From: CAYOLL01 sp964404765 [NCBI: uncultured Gemmatimonadota bacterium] | GTDB lineage: Bacteria > 4572-55 | NCBI GenBank assembly: GCA_964404765.1 | Contig: CAYOLL010000284.1 | Location: 1 to 5,449 of the forward strand | Direction of reading: 5' to 3' | Length of the DNA: 5,449 bases | In this document: one piece after another, positions 1-5,449 of the stretch | How positions within the stretch are numbered: position 1 is the first letter of the stretch | Layout of the letters: each line of letters begins with the position of its first letter | Notes under the pieces: model-generated | Seen by the model: the letters and a program-made list of their open reading frames with translations, nothing else | The model's database searches: none | Told to the model about the DNA's origin: nothing | Translations under genes and position numbers: made by a program

Positions 1-52
1 GTGGTACACTTCTCATGCCGATTTTTGGTACATTTTTATTTGCCTATTGACA
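1..52. mobile_element. Partial IS terminus, IS21-like
   Basis: The first 52 bases look like one end of an insertion sequence whose body lies off the left edge. Read on the minus strand from position 52 they begin TGTCAATAGGCAAATAAAAA. The plus strand carries two imperfect copies of a motif starting TGGTACA (2-8 and 26-32, 24 bp apart), each followed by a T-rich stretch and then GCCNATT. Multiple spaced terminal repeats with a TG...CA boundary and TGTACCA-type motifs are typical of IS21-family (istA/istB) ends, which is the basis of the family call. No transposase is visible, so the family is inferred. The inner boundary at 52/53 is supported by the neighbouring beta-helix reading frame, which loses its repeat consensus exactly there. 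The flanking target duplication cannot be checked because the other end is outside the window. Confidence 0.5.
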
Positions 53-3000
53 AATTCCCTTCCAGTGCATCATTCACCCCGTCGCCATCAGTGCCTATGT
101 AGTTGAAGTCGGGCCCGGAGTAAAGTTGCACGTTGGTGCCATTGCCTATTGTTGCCGTACCTGTGATGTTTGTGCCAATATAGTTGCCGATAACATGATT
201 ATTCTCCGTCCCATCACTCACTAATTCAACGCCAACATGCTGGTGACCGGAAACAATGTTGCGCATGGCCGGGGTAGCTCCGCCAATGATAGTATACTTT
301 GGACCGTTATAAATCGTTATCCCCCGCGGCCCGCCGGTCGGGGAAAATGTCGCCGCCCCGGTGATATTTGTGCCGATCAAATTACCGGCCACCAAGTTGC
401 TGTCCGAACCGGCGCTTTCAATCCGCACATTGGCATTAACCGCATTAATCGTATTGCCCTGCCGGTCATTGCAGGCAATTAAATTACCTTCCGCAGCGTC
501 ATTGATGCCATCGCCATTGGCGCCGATCACATTTTTCTTTGAACCGTTACCAATTAAAACGCCGGCAGCCGTATTGCCCAGGTCGGCTAACCCGGTTACA
601 TTCGTGCCAATATAGTTGCCTTGCACCGTATTACTGTTGGAATTGCCATAGATGTAAACCCCTACACGATTGTTGCCGGAAATAATGTTACGCGCAGCAG
701 CGGACGTTCCGCCAATCAGGTTATTGGCCGCGCCATCCAGCAGCAAAATGCCGTCACTGGCATTGCCCAAATCCACCGTGCCGGTCACGTCCGTGCCGAT
801 GTAGTTGCCTTGCACGACATTTCCGGTGACGGTAAAGCCGGGGTTGCCCATGCGGATACCGGTCGGGTTGCCGGAAATCAGATTGCCGGTGTTCGGTTGT
901 GTTCCGCCAATGATATTGTTCGGCGCGTAAATCTCAACGCCATTAAATGTGACATTCGGAATGATCGCTGTTCCGGCGGCGTTTGTGCCGATGTAGTTGC
1001 CGCGGATGGTGTTACCGGTGGCGGTATTGCCCCAGATCGCCACACCCAGATAGCCGTTGCCGGAAAGGATATTCCGCTCGGCGGCATCATTGACGCCGTC
1101 GGCATCGGTTCCAACCGTATTGTTTGGACTATTTGAAATAAAAATGCCACGTTGGCCATTGGCCAGCGCCGCCGTTCCCGCCGCATTGACCCCGATATAG
1201 TTGGCCGAAATACGATTGTTGGCCGCCCCCACGTTATTGAGTTCGATTCCATTCGTGTCATTCCCGGAAATAAGATTGCGGGCCGATGGGCTCGATCCGC
1301 CAATCAAATTGTTAGAGGAACTGACCAGATATATCCCCAAAACCGTATTGCCCACATCCGCCATGCCGGTCACGTCCGTGCCGATATAATTGCCCTGGAT
1401 GATGCTGTTCGTCACATTAGCGCCATTTTGGCGGATGCCGACACTCGTATTGCCGGAAATGACATTGCCCGCGCCGGCCGCCGTGCCGCCAATCAAGGTA
1501 TTGGTTACGGTGAATTGCATAAAAATGCCGCCCGGATCGCCATTACCCACAGCCGCCGTGCCCGCAGCACTCGTGCCGATGTAGTTGCCCTGAATCGTCG
1601 TGCCCGTCGCGTTTTCAATCCAGATACCGGAGGCCTGATTACCGGAAATAACGTTGCGCTCGGCCGCTGTCGTCCCGCCGATGATGGTATTGTCGGCATT
1701 GCTGTAAATAAAAATCCCGGCGCTGGGCTGAGTTATAGCTATCGCGCCGGTTGCGCCGATGCCGATGTAATTGCCCTTGATTTGGTTGTTGTCCGCCGTA
1801 GCGCCAAAAACCTCGATCCCGCGGTTGTTGTTACCGGCGATGACATTTCGGGCTGCCGCCACAGTTCCGCCAATCAGATTGTTCGTGGCATTGTCGAGGA
1901 TAATCCCCGATCCGCTATTGCCCAAATCAACCAGACCGGTCACGTCCGTGCCGATATAGTTTCCTTGAATGATGTTATTGGTCACATTAGCGCCATTTTG
2001 GCGGATGCCGACACTCGTATTGCCGGAAATGACATTGCCCGCGCCGGCCGCCGTGCCGCCAATCAAGGTATTGGTTACGGTGAATTGCATAAAAATGCCG
2101 CCCGGATCGCCATTACCCACAGCCGCCGTGCCCGCAGCACTCGTGCCGATGTAGTTGCCCTGAATCGTCGTGCCCGTCGCGTTTTCAATCCAGATACCGG
2201 AGGCCTGATTACCGGAAATAACGTTGCGCTCGGCCGCAGTCGTCCCGCCGATGACGGTATTATCGGCATTGCTGTAAATATAAATACCCGCGCTGGGTTG
2301 CGCCAACGCCGTCGTGCCATTCACGCCGAGGCCGATATAATTGCCTTTGATTTGATTGCCGTCGGCGGCATTGCCAAACACTTCGATGCCGCGGTTGTTG
2401 TTACCGGCAATCACGTTTCGGGCGGCAGTCACAGTCCCACCGATCATATTGCTCGCGGCATTGTCGAGGATGATGCCCGACCCGATATTACCCAAATCAA
2501 CCAGACCGGTGATATCTGTGCCAATGTAGTTGCCGGCTACGGCGTTAAGATTGGTCTGAATGAAGATACCGACGCCATTGGCCGAAACAAGATTTCGCTC
2601 GGCTGCGTCATTAGCGCCATCGCCATTGGTGCCGAACAAATGCGCGTTGCCGGCCGAGCTGTATACCGCGATCCCAAAACTCGCGTTACCGCGCGCCGTG
2701 ACGCCGTCGGGCCGGAGGCCGGAGTAGCAGCCGTAAATCCAGGCGTTATCCGCGCCGTTATAGCAGCCAAAGCCGGTATGCGCGGTTGGCGTGGCATTAT
2801 TGGCCGAGATGCCTCGAATCACGCAATTATCGGCCTGGATATTGACTAAAACCAAATTGCCGGTCGTAATGCTGCCGCCGTCAATCTCGATCAATGGCGG
2901 CCCGGTATAACCGGCCCCGCCTTGGCTCCAGCCGTCAATAAAAACCTGATCCGTAATCGCCGGCCAGCTTACGCCCGCGCCGGGCGTGATCGTTTGCGGC

Positions 3001-3584
3001 GAACCAATCGCGCCAATCGCAAAAGTAATCACATCGGCGCCGACGTTGGCATTGGCCGCATTGATCGCCTCGCGCAAAGAACAGTGTGTCCCGTCGCAAA
3101 CCGTATCGTCCGCATCATTATTGCTGTTGACGATAAAGGTGGCGGCGATTTTTTGTGGGGAAGAAGCTCTGGCTTTTGTGGCTGATTGGATTTGGGTTGC
3201 GGCTTTCTTTGGCGATGGCGCTATCGGTTTTTCTATTGCCGTCAGCTCGTTGCCAGACAGCGTACCAGCCGGCGCATTGGGCGGAAAGTTTTGCCTGACG
3301 GGGCTCATCCTCGTCCGATAGGCATCATCCAATACGAGTTCCTTCTTTGGCGCACTTTCACTGCCGCGGACCGGGGCCCCAGGATGGTGGGTTTCCTTTT
3401 TAAGCAAAGCTACAGAACGAGGCGAATAGACCGAATCCGATAATACAGCCGCTAAATGATGATCAGGTCTGTTTGACAATTTGATCGGGGTTGAATTTGC
3501 CCAGCTATTGGTAGCAAAAACCATGAACGAAGCACAATAAACCCATAAGACAAAAAAGTACGTGCGGCAAAAATTAATTTGCAT
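36..3584 (-). CDS. Secreted CSLREA-domain parallel beta-helix repeat protein, 3' end probably truncated by an IS
   Basis: A 1182-residue exported protein of unknown function. Residues 1-29 form a signal peptide (hydrophobic FFVLWVYCASFMVF, likely cut after NSWA). Residues 30-147 are a low-complexity linker rich in A, P, S and K. A CSLREA domain follows at about 148-180, with THCSLREAINAANAN and two cysteines (163, 168) that could form a disulfide. From about 230 to the end there are right-handed parallel beta-helix repeats: about 13 copies of a ~63-residue unit of the form GNYIGTDxTGxxDLGN...NxIGGTxxAARNxISGN, probably three coils each. Such proteins are usually exported or surface-attached; adhesion or polysaccharide binding is a guess, and no catalytic residues were recognised. 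The start is supported by AAGGAG 10 nt upstream. The end is abnormal: the frame stops inside a repeat (EGNL then SIGK), and those last codons lie in a probable IS terminus. Any original C-terminal anchor or sorting domain is missing. Confidence 0.88.
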   Translation of the reverse strand: MQINFCRTYFFVLWVYCASFMVFATNSWANSTPIKLSNRPDHHLAAVLSDSVYSPRSVALLKKETHHPGAPVRGSESAPKKELVLDDAYRTRMSPVRQNFPPNAPAGTLSGNELTAIEKPIAPSPKKAATQIQSATKARASSPQKIAATFIVNSNNDADDTVCDGTHCSLREAINAANANVGADVITFAIGAIGSPQTITPGAGVSWPAITDQVFIDGWSQGGAGYTGPPLIEIDGGSITTGNLVLVNIQADNCVIRGISANNATPTAHTGFGCYNGADNAWIYGCYSGLRPDGVTARGNASFGIAVYSSAGNAHLFGTNGDGANDAAERNLVSANGVGIFIQTNLNAVAGNYIGTDITGLVDLGNIGSGIILDNAASNMIGGTVTAARNVIAGNNNRGIEVFGNAADGNQIKGNYIGLGVNGTTALAQPSAGIYIYSNADNTVIGGTTAAERNVISGNQASGIWIENATGTTIQGNYIGTSAAGTAAVGNGDPGGIFMQFTVTNTLIGGTAAGAGNVISGNTSVGIRQNGANVTNNIIQGNYIGTDVTGLVDLGNSGSGIILDNATNNLIGGTVAAARNVIAGNNNRGIEVFGATADNNQIKGNYIGIGATGAIAITQPSAGIFIYSNADNTIIGGTTAAERNVISGNQASGIWIENATGTTIQGNYIGTSAAGTAAVGNGDPGGIFMQFTVTNTLIGGTAAGAGNVISGNTSVGIRQNGANVTNSIIQGNYIGTDVTGMADVGNTVLGIYLVSSSNNLIGGSSPSARNLISGNDTNGIELNNVGAANNRISANYIGVNAAGTAALANGQRGIFISNSPNNTVGTDADGVNDAAERNILSGNGYLGVAIWGNTATGNTIRGNYIGTNAAGTAIIPNVTFNGVEIYAPNNIIGGTQPNTGNLISGNPTGIRMGNPGFTVTGNVVQGNYIGTDVTGTVDLGNASDGILLLDGAANNLIGGTSAAARNIISGNNRVGVYIYGNSNSNTVQGNYIGTNVTGLADLGNTAAGVLIGNGSKKNVIGANGDGINDAAEGNLIACNDRQGNTINAVNANVRIESAGSDSNLVAGNLIGTNITGAATFSPTGGPRGITIYNGPKYTIIGGATPAMRNIVSGHQHVGVELVSDGTENNHVIGNYIGTNITGTATIGNGTNVQLYSGPDFNYIGTDGDGVNDALEGNLSIGK
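1371..1940 (-). repeat. Intragenic 570-bp tandem unit, copy 2 (residues 549-738)
   Basis: This is the second copy, in translation order, of a 190-residue block made of three NYIG-type beta-helix repeats. It aligns without gaps, at a fixed offset of 570 bp, to 1941-2510. Positions 1411-1667 are identical to the other copy base for base. Outside that block the copies differ by frequent substitutions, roughly a quarter of positions in the stretch I compared by eye (about 1741-1800). The length of 190 codons keeps frame and helix register. Confidence 0.9.
1941..2510 (-). repeat. Intragenic 570-bp tandem unit, copy 1 (residues 359-548)
   Basis: This is the first copy, in translation order, of the 190-residue block, directly adjoining the copy at 1371-1940. 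The exactly shared 257-bp segment is 1981-2237, encoding about residues 450-534. It covers the GIWIENATGTTIQ and GGIFMQFTVTNT coils. The unit boundaries are arbitrary within the repeat register; I placed them at the conserved stretch reading (on the plus strand) about cacgtccgtgccgatata at 1371 and 1941. Confidence 0.9.
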
Positions 3585-3594
3585 AGGGAAAAAT

Positions 3595-3600
3595 CTCCTT
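3595..3600 (-). promoter_or_regulatory. Ribosome binding site of the beta-helix gene
   Basis: The minus strand reads AAGGAG, a near-perfect Shine-Dalgarno sequence, 10 nt before the ATG at 3584-3582. It supports this start, as does the signal peptide that begins there. Confidence 0.75.
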
Positions 3601-3629
3601 GTTTGAAAAAATAAGTAATGGATTCACGT

Positions 3630-3644
3630 TGAATTAAAAAATAG
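3630..3644. repeat. Left 15-bp direct repeat flanking the MITE-like element (putative target duplication)
   Basis: TGAATTAAAAAATAG lies immediately left of the inverted-repeat element and is copied exactly at 3769-3783 immediately right of it. An exact direct repeat abutting both ends of a terminal-inverted-repeat element is what a target-site duplication looks like. Fifteen bp is longer than for most IS families, and the sequence is AT-rich, so coincidence or an extended element end remains possible. Confidence 0.6.
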
Positions 3645-3768
3645 TGTACTAGTCAACAACCTTTAGAACACTTTTTGGTTAAGCCTGTAGCGCGAGACTC
3701 CTGTCTCGCAAGCCCGCGACTCAGGAGAGTCGCGCTACAAAGTGTATCAAAGGTTGTTGACTAGTACA
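3645..3768. mobile_element. MITE-like non-autonomous element, 124 bp
   Basis: The element opens with TGTACTAGTCAACAACCTTT and ends with its exact reverse complement. The terminal inverted repeats extend to 30 bp (3645-3674 and 3739-3768) with 27 matches; the only mismatches are three consecutive bases (AGA against GAT). It contains no reading frame, is flanked by an exact 15-bp direct repeat, and has a palindromic core at 3686-3739. These are the marks of a miniature inverted-repeat transposable element moved by a transposase encoded elsewhere; the parent IS family was not recognised. It lies 61 bp upstream of the beta-helix start codon, in that gene's promoter region. A long structured RNA or an extended intergenic palindrome is the alternative. 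Confidence 0.65.
3687..3738. repeat. REPIN-like core: two opposed GTAG-footed hairpins
   Basis: The left unit is GTAG (3687-3690) followed by hairpin GCGAGAC-TCCT-GTCTCGC (3692-3709). The right unit is hairpin GCGACTC-AGGA-GAGTCGC (3716-3733) followed by CTAC (3735-3738), i.e. GTAG on the other strand. The units are inverted copies and their loops are complementary. A GTAG-type tetranucleotide at the foot of a palindrome, in inverted pairs, is the hallmark of REP/REPIN elements mobilised by RAYT (TnpA-REP) transposases. No RAYT gene is in the window, so the assignment rests on structure alone. Confidence 0.5.
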
Positions 3769-3783
3769 TGAATTAAAAAATAG
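3769..3783. repeat. Right 15-bp direct repeat flanking the MITE-like element
   Basis: This is the exact second copy of the 15-mer at 3630-3644, directly abutting the right inverted repeat. Removing the element plus one copy would give a clean candidate empty site (…CACGT, one 15-mer, GCTGAG…). Confidence 0.6.
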
Positions 3784-3932
3784 GCTGAGAATACAATATA
3801 TACTCGTTATGGATTATTTTTGGCAGAATAAACCTTTAGGGTAATCCTTACGGAGATGGTTAAAGCTGGCCGGTTTTTACGCTTTTGGCAACAGATAAAC
3901 TAAGGGTTTAATATCCAACTTCTAACCCGTAG

Positions 3933-3952
3933 TCAATATAATAATATATTGA
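3933..3952. promoter_or_regulatory. 20-bp AT-rich near-palindrome overlapping a TATAAT box
   Basis: TCAATATAATAATATATTGA is a dyad with only one mismatched pair (its positions 9 and 12). It contains a perfect -10 hexamer TATAAT at 3937-3942, but no good -35 lies 16-18 bp upstream. It could be an operator over a promoter for the plus-strand oxidoreductase, or simply low-complexity AT sequence. It is about 290 bp from that gene's start. Confidence 0.25.
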
Positions 3953-4074
3953 ATCACAGTTCAATCGACAAGCGAAAGTTACTCTGCAATGCTGAGATCA
4001 GAGGTATCGCGATATCAGCTGTCAAATTTTTAGCCGATGATTTCGAAATAGATTTTCCGCATGTCAAAGTTTAC

Positions 4075-4102
4075 TTGACTATGTCTTTACGCCTAATATC
4101 TT
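4075..4102 (+). promoter_or_regulatory. Weak candidate sigma-70-type promoter for the oxidoreductase
   Basis: TTGACT (4075-4080) is followed after 16 bp by TATCTT (4097-4102), a passable -35/-10 pair on the strand of the downstream gene. It would give a leader of about 130 nt. The matches are ordinary for AT-rich DNA, so this is a candidate only. Confidence 0.22.
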
Positions 4103-4229
4103 GCATTCCCGCTTCATGCGCATTGCTCAAAAATCAGCATAGTATTGAGTGGGAGCGACAGGCAATGCGCACAAAAGCAAGGCTAACGAGCGAAGAAACT
4201 CATTTTACGCCGAACTGTCGCATTTAACA

Positions 4230-4235
4230 GAAAGG
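4230..4235 (+). promoter_or_regulatory. Ribosome binding site of the oxidoreductase
   Basis: GAAAGG sits 5 nt before the ATG at 4241 and 11 nt before the in-frame ATG at 4247. The spacing allows either start. Family members commonly begin MKAVVY, which corresponds to 4247, so the annotated protein may carry two extra residues (MP). Confidence 0.4.
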
Positions 4236-4240
4236 TCGAG

Positions 4241-5212
4241 ATGCCTATGAAAGCAGTTGTTTATACCCAATATGGCCCGCCGGATGTTCTTCAGCTCAAA
4301 GAGGTGGAAAAGCCGGAGCCTCGTGATAATGAAATTCAGATTAAGGTTATGGCGACCGCCGTCAATTCTGGCGATTGGCGGCTGAGAAAAGCCGACCCGG
4401 CGGCGGTTCGGCTGTTTTTTGGACTGACAAAGCCCAGGATTGCGATTTTAGGGGGTGTTTTATCCGGCGTGGTCGAAAAAATTGGTCGGAATGTTACACG
4501 CTTCAAGGCGGGTGATCCGGTTTTTGGCGCGACCGGGATGGGCTTTGGCGCGTATGCCGCGTATAAATGTCTGCCTGAAGACGGAGTTTTGGCCATCAAG
4601 CCAAGTAATATCTCGCATCCGGAAGCCGCTGTCATCCCGTTTGGCGGCACTACAGCGTTGCACTTTATCCGTAAAGCGCAAATTCAGCGGGGTCAGAAAG
4701 TCCTGATCTACGGCGCTTCCGGGGCGGTTGGCACTGCGGCGGTTCAATTAGCCAAATACTTTGGCGCACAGGTGACCGGTGTATGCAGCGCTGCGAATGC
4801 AGATTTGGTAATGTCATTAGGGGCAGATCGGGTAATTGATTATATCCGGGAGGACTTTACCAAAAGCGGCGAGATTTACGATGTTGTTTTTGAAACGGTG
4901 AATAAGATTCCATTTTCGAGCTGTTTAAAAGCGCTCCATAAAAGCGGCGTGTTGATTTTAGGCGCCAGCGGGATGTCTGAGATGTTGCAAGGCGGGTGGG
5001 CTTCGCTGACCGGCTCCCGAAAAATTTTGAGCGGAATTATTAGCCAAACTGCGGACGACATGAACTTTTTGAAAGCGCGAATTGAGGCGGGTCAACTGAA
5101 GGCCGTCATCGATCGGGCTTATTCTTTAGAACAAATTGTCGCCGCGCACGATTATGTCGAAAAAGGGCACAAAAAGGGCAATGTCGTCATCGAATTGACT
5201 GATAATAAGTAA
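4241..5212 (+). CDS. Zinc-independent NAD(P)-dependent medium-chain dehydrogenase/reductase (quinone oxidoreductase-like)
   Basis: A complete 323-residue cytosolic enzyme of the MDR superfamily, close to the usual family length. The N-terminal GroES-like catalytic domain (about 1-125) has MKAVVYTQYGPPDVLQLKEV and the AVNSGDWRLRKADP segment (40-53). A Rossmann fold follows, with cofactor loop GASGAVG (158-164), AKYFGAQVTGVCS (171-183) and LGADRVIDY (193-201). It ends in the usual GHKKGNVVIEL (309-319). The GHE zinc-ligand motif and four-cysteine structural zinc lobe of classical alcohol dehydrogenases are absent, so it should use NAD(P)H without zinc, probably reducing quinones or activated enones/aldehydes. 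The true substrate is unknown, and annotation as 'NAD(P)-dependent alcohol dehydrogenase' would be loose. One deviation is FETVNK at 217-222, where I recall relatives having a form like FDAVGK. It appears monocistronic and transcribed away from the beta-helix gene. Confidence 0.92.
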   Translation: MPMKAVVYTQYGPPDVLQLKEVEKPEPRDNEIQIKVMATAVNSGDWRLRKADPAAVRLFFGLTKPRIAILGGVLSGVVEKIGRNVTRFKAGDPVFGATGMGFGAYAAYKCLPEDGVLAIKPSNISHPEAAVIPFGGTTALHFIRKAQIQRGQKVLIYGASGAVGTAAVQLAKYFGAQVTGVCSAANADLVMSLGADRVIDYIREDFTKSGEIYDVVFETVNKIPFSSCLKALHKSGVLILGASGMSEMLQGGWASLTGSRKILSGIISQTADDMNFLKARIEAGQLKAVIDRAYSLEQIVAAHDYVEKGHKKGNVVIELTDNK

Positions 5213-5247
5213 TACCATCAATGTCATTAAGTTAAGCGCAAGGCAGG

Positions 5248-5322
5248 ATTGTCATGCTGAAAGCATCTTTTTTCAAAACAACACTGTGCTTGATTCGAAA
5301 AGGATTCTTTCAGAATGACAAT
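5248..5322. repeat. Inverted dispersed repeat, possible terminator
   Basis: The arms 5248-5272 (ATTGTCATGCTGAAAGCATC plus T-run) and 5298-5322 match as a 22/25 inverted repeat around a 25-nt loop. One of the three differences becomes a G-U wobble in RNA. The hairpin begins 36 nt after the oxidoreductase stop and could end its transcript, but no clean U-tract follows on the plus strand. The GTCATGCTGAA…/…TTCAGAATGACA wording resembles palindromic repeats scattered between genes in many environmental bacteria, so a dispersed repeat is the likelier origin. Confidence 0.55.
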
Positions 5323-5385
5323 TTGGTAGCTTTCCTTACCTTACGTTCGCTGATTTTTTTGATGACTTTTAGAAATGTGGTTTTT

Positions 5386-5414
5386 CAGCCCCGGTAGGGG
5401 CGTCCCGTTTGTAG
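5386..5414. repeat. GC-rich hairpin repeat fragment
   Basis: GCCCC-GGTA-GGGGC (5388-5401) is a perfect 5-bp stem with a 4-nt loop in otherwise AT-rich DNA, followed by GTCCCGTTTGTAGC. The GCCCCGG(T)AGGGGCG…CCCGTTTGTAG wording resembles a dispersed intergenic repeat that I recall from several bacterial genomes; this is recognition from memory, not a search. The repeat may continue past the window edge. The rest of 5323-5449 shows no gene. Confidence 0.4.
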
Positions 5415-5449
5415 CCTGCTAATGTCAATGCTGTTATCCAAGCCCCATC

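Larger units (their letters stand above)
3784..4240. other. AT-rich intergenic region without a convincing gene
   Basis: This is the divergent spacer between the MITE-like element and the oxidoreductase. The longest open frame (3949-4227, plus, 92 codons) starts at TTG, has no Shine-Dalgarno sequence, and its translation resembles no family I know. Its only internal ATG, at 4081, also lacks a ribosome binding site, so I treat it as non-coding. Visible elements are a near-palindrome containing TATAAT (3933-3952), a perfect 10-bp palindrome TATCGCGATA (4005-4014), and a weak sigma-70-like promoter (4075-4102). I recognised no riboswitch, tRNA or other structured RNA. Confidence 0.55.

Noticed and set aside
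621-1136. A 171-codon plus-strand frame, with smaller ones at 237-482 and 2922-3443
   Set aside because: All lie antisense to the beta-helix gene, show no independent start signals and translate into arginine/alanine-rich shadow sequence.
1152-2849. A 565-codon open frame on the plus strand opposite the beta-helix gene
   Set aside because: It is the antisense reading of the beta-helix repeats. The periodic codon pattern keeps stops out of this frame, its translation simply repeats with the same period, and it has no ribosome binding site or recognisable fold. The minus-strand frame has a signal peptide, an RBS and a known domain.
352-3500. Enzymatic function such as pectate lyase or alginate epimerase for the beta-helix protein
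   Set aside because: The fold is shared with such enzymes, but no catalytic motif of those families is visible and the repeats are highly regular, so only a structural description is justified.
3785-3945. Possible riboswitch or structured leader in the divergent spacer
   Set aside because: I compared it with the c-di-GMP-I consensus as I remember it and found no match, and I recognised no other class. Short inverted stretches are not beyond chance in AT-rich DNA.
3949-4227. A 92-codon plus-strand frame just before the oxidoreductase
   Set aside because: It starts at TTG inside an AT palindrome with no Shine-Dalgarno sequence, has no recognisable family features and overlaps candidate promoter sequence. 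It might be real but cannot be supported.
4241-5212. Classical zinc alcohol dehydrogenase
   Set aside because: The GHE zinc motif and the four closely spaced cysteines of the structural zinc lobe are missing; the sequence fits the zinc-free quinone oxidoreductase-like branch.

Overview
The window holds two genes facing away from each other, separated by a 656-bp AT-rich gap, with traces of at least four mobile or dispersed repeat families around them. No gene identifies the host to phylum. A secreted CSLREA/parallel beta-helix protein, a zinc-free MDR oxidoreductase and abundant dispersed palindromic repeats would fit an environmental Gram-negative-type bacterium, perhaps of the Bacteroidota/Calditrichota/KSB1 neighbourhood. 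That placement is a low-confidence inference.

Layout. Positions 1-52 look like one terminus of an IS21-like insertion sequence whose body lies outside the window. It abuts the 3' end of a 1182-codon minus-strand gene (36-3584). That gene encodes an exported protein with a CSLREA domain and about 13 copies of a ~63-residue beta-helix repeat. The last four codons and the stop lie in the IS terminus, so the protein appears truncated. Inside the gene, two adjacent 570-bp units contain a 257-bp block that is identical in both, while the rest has diverged.

The gap (3585-4240) contains a 124-bp MITE-like element (3645-3768) with 30-bp terminal inverted repeats (27/30 matching) and an exact 15-bp flanking direct repeat. 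Its core is a REPIN-like pair of opposed GTAG-footed hairpins. The remainder of the gap has only weak regulatory candidates and no convincing gene.

A plus-strand gene (4241-5212) encodes a complete zinc-independent NAD(P)-dependent medium-chain dehydrogenase/quinone oxidoreductase-like protein. The 237 bp after it carry an imperfect 25-nt inverted repeat and a small GC-rich hairpin; both look like dispersed intergenic repeats.

The two genes show no functional link. The interest lies in genome dynamics: IS disruption, a MITE with a nested REPIN-like core, and homogenisation of repeats within a surface-protein gene. I found no defence system, CRISPR array, tRNA or rRNA.
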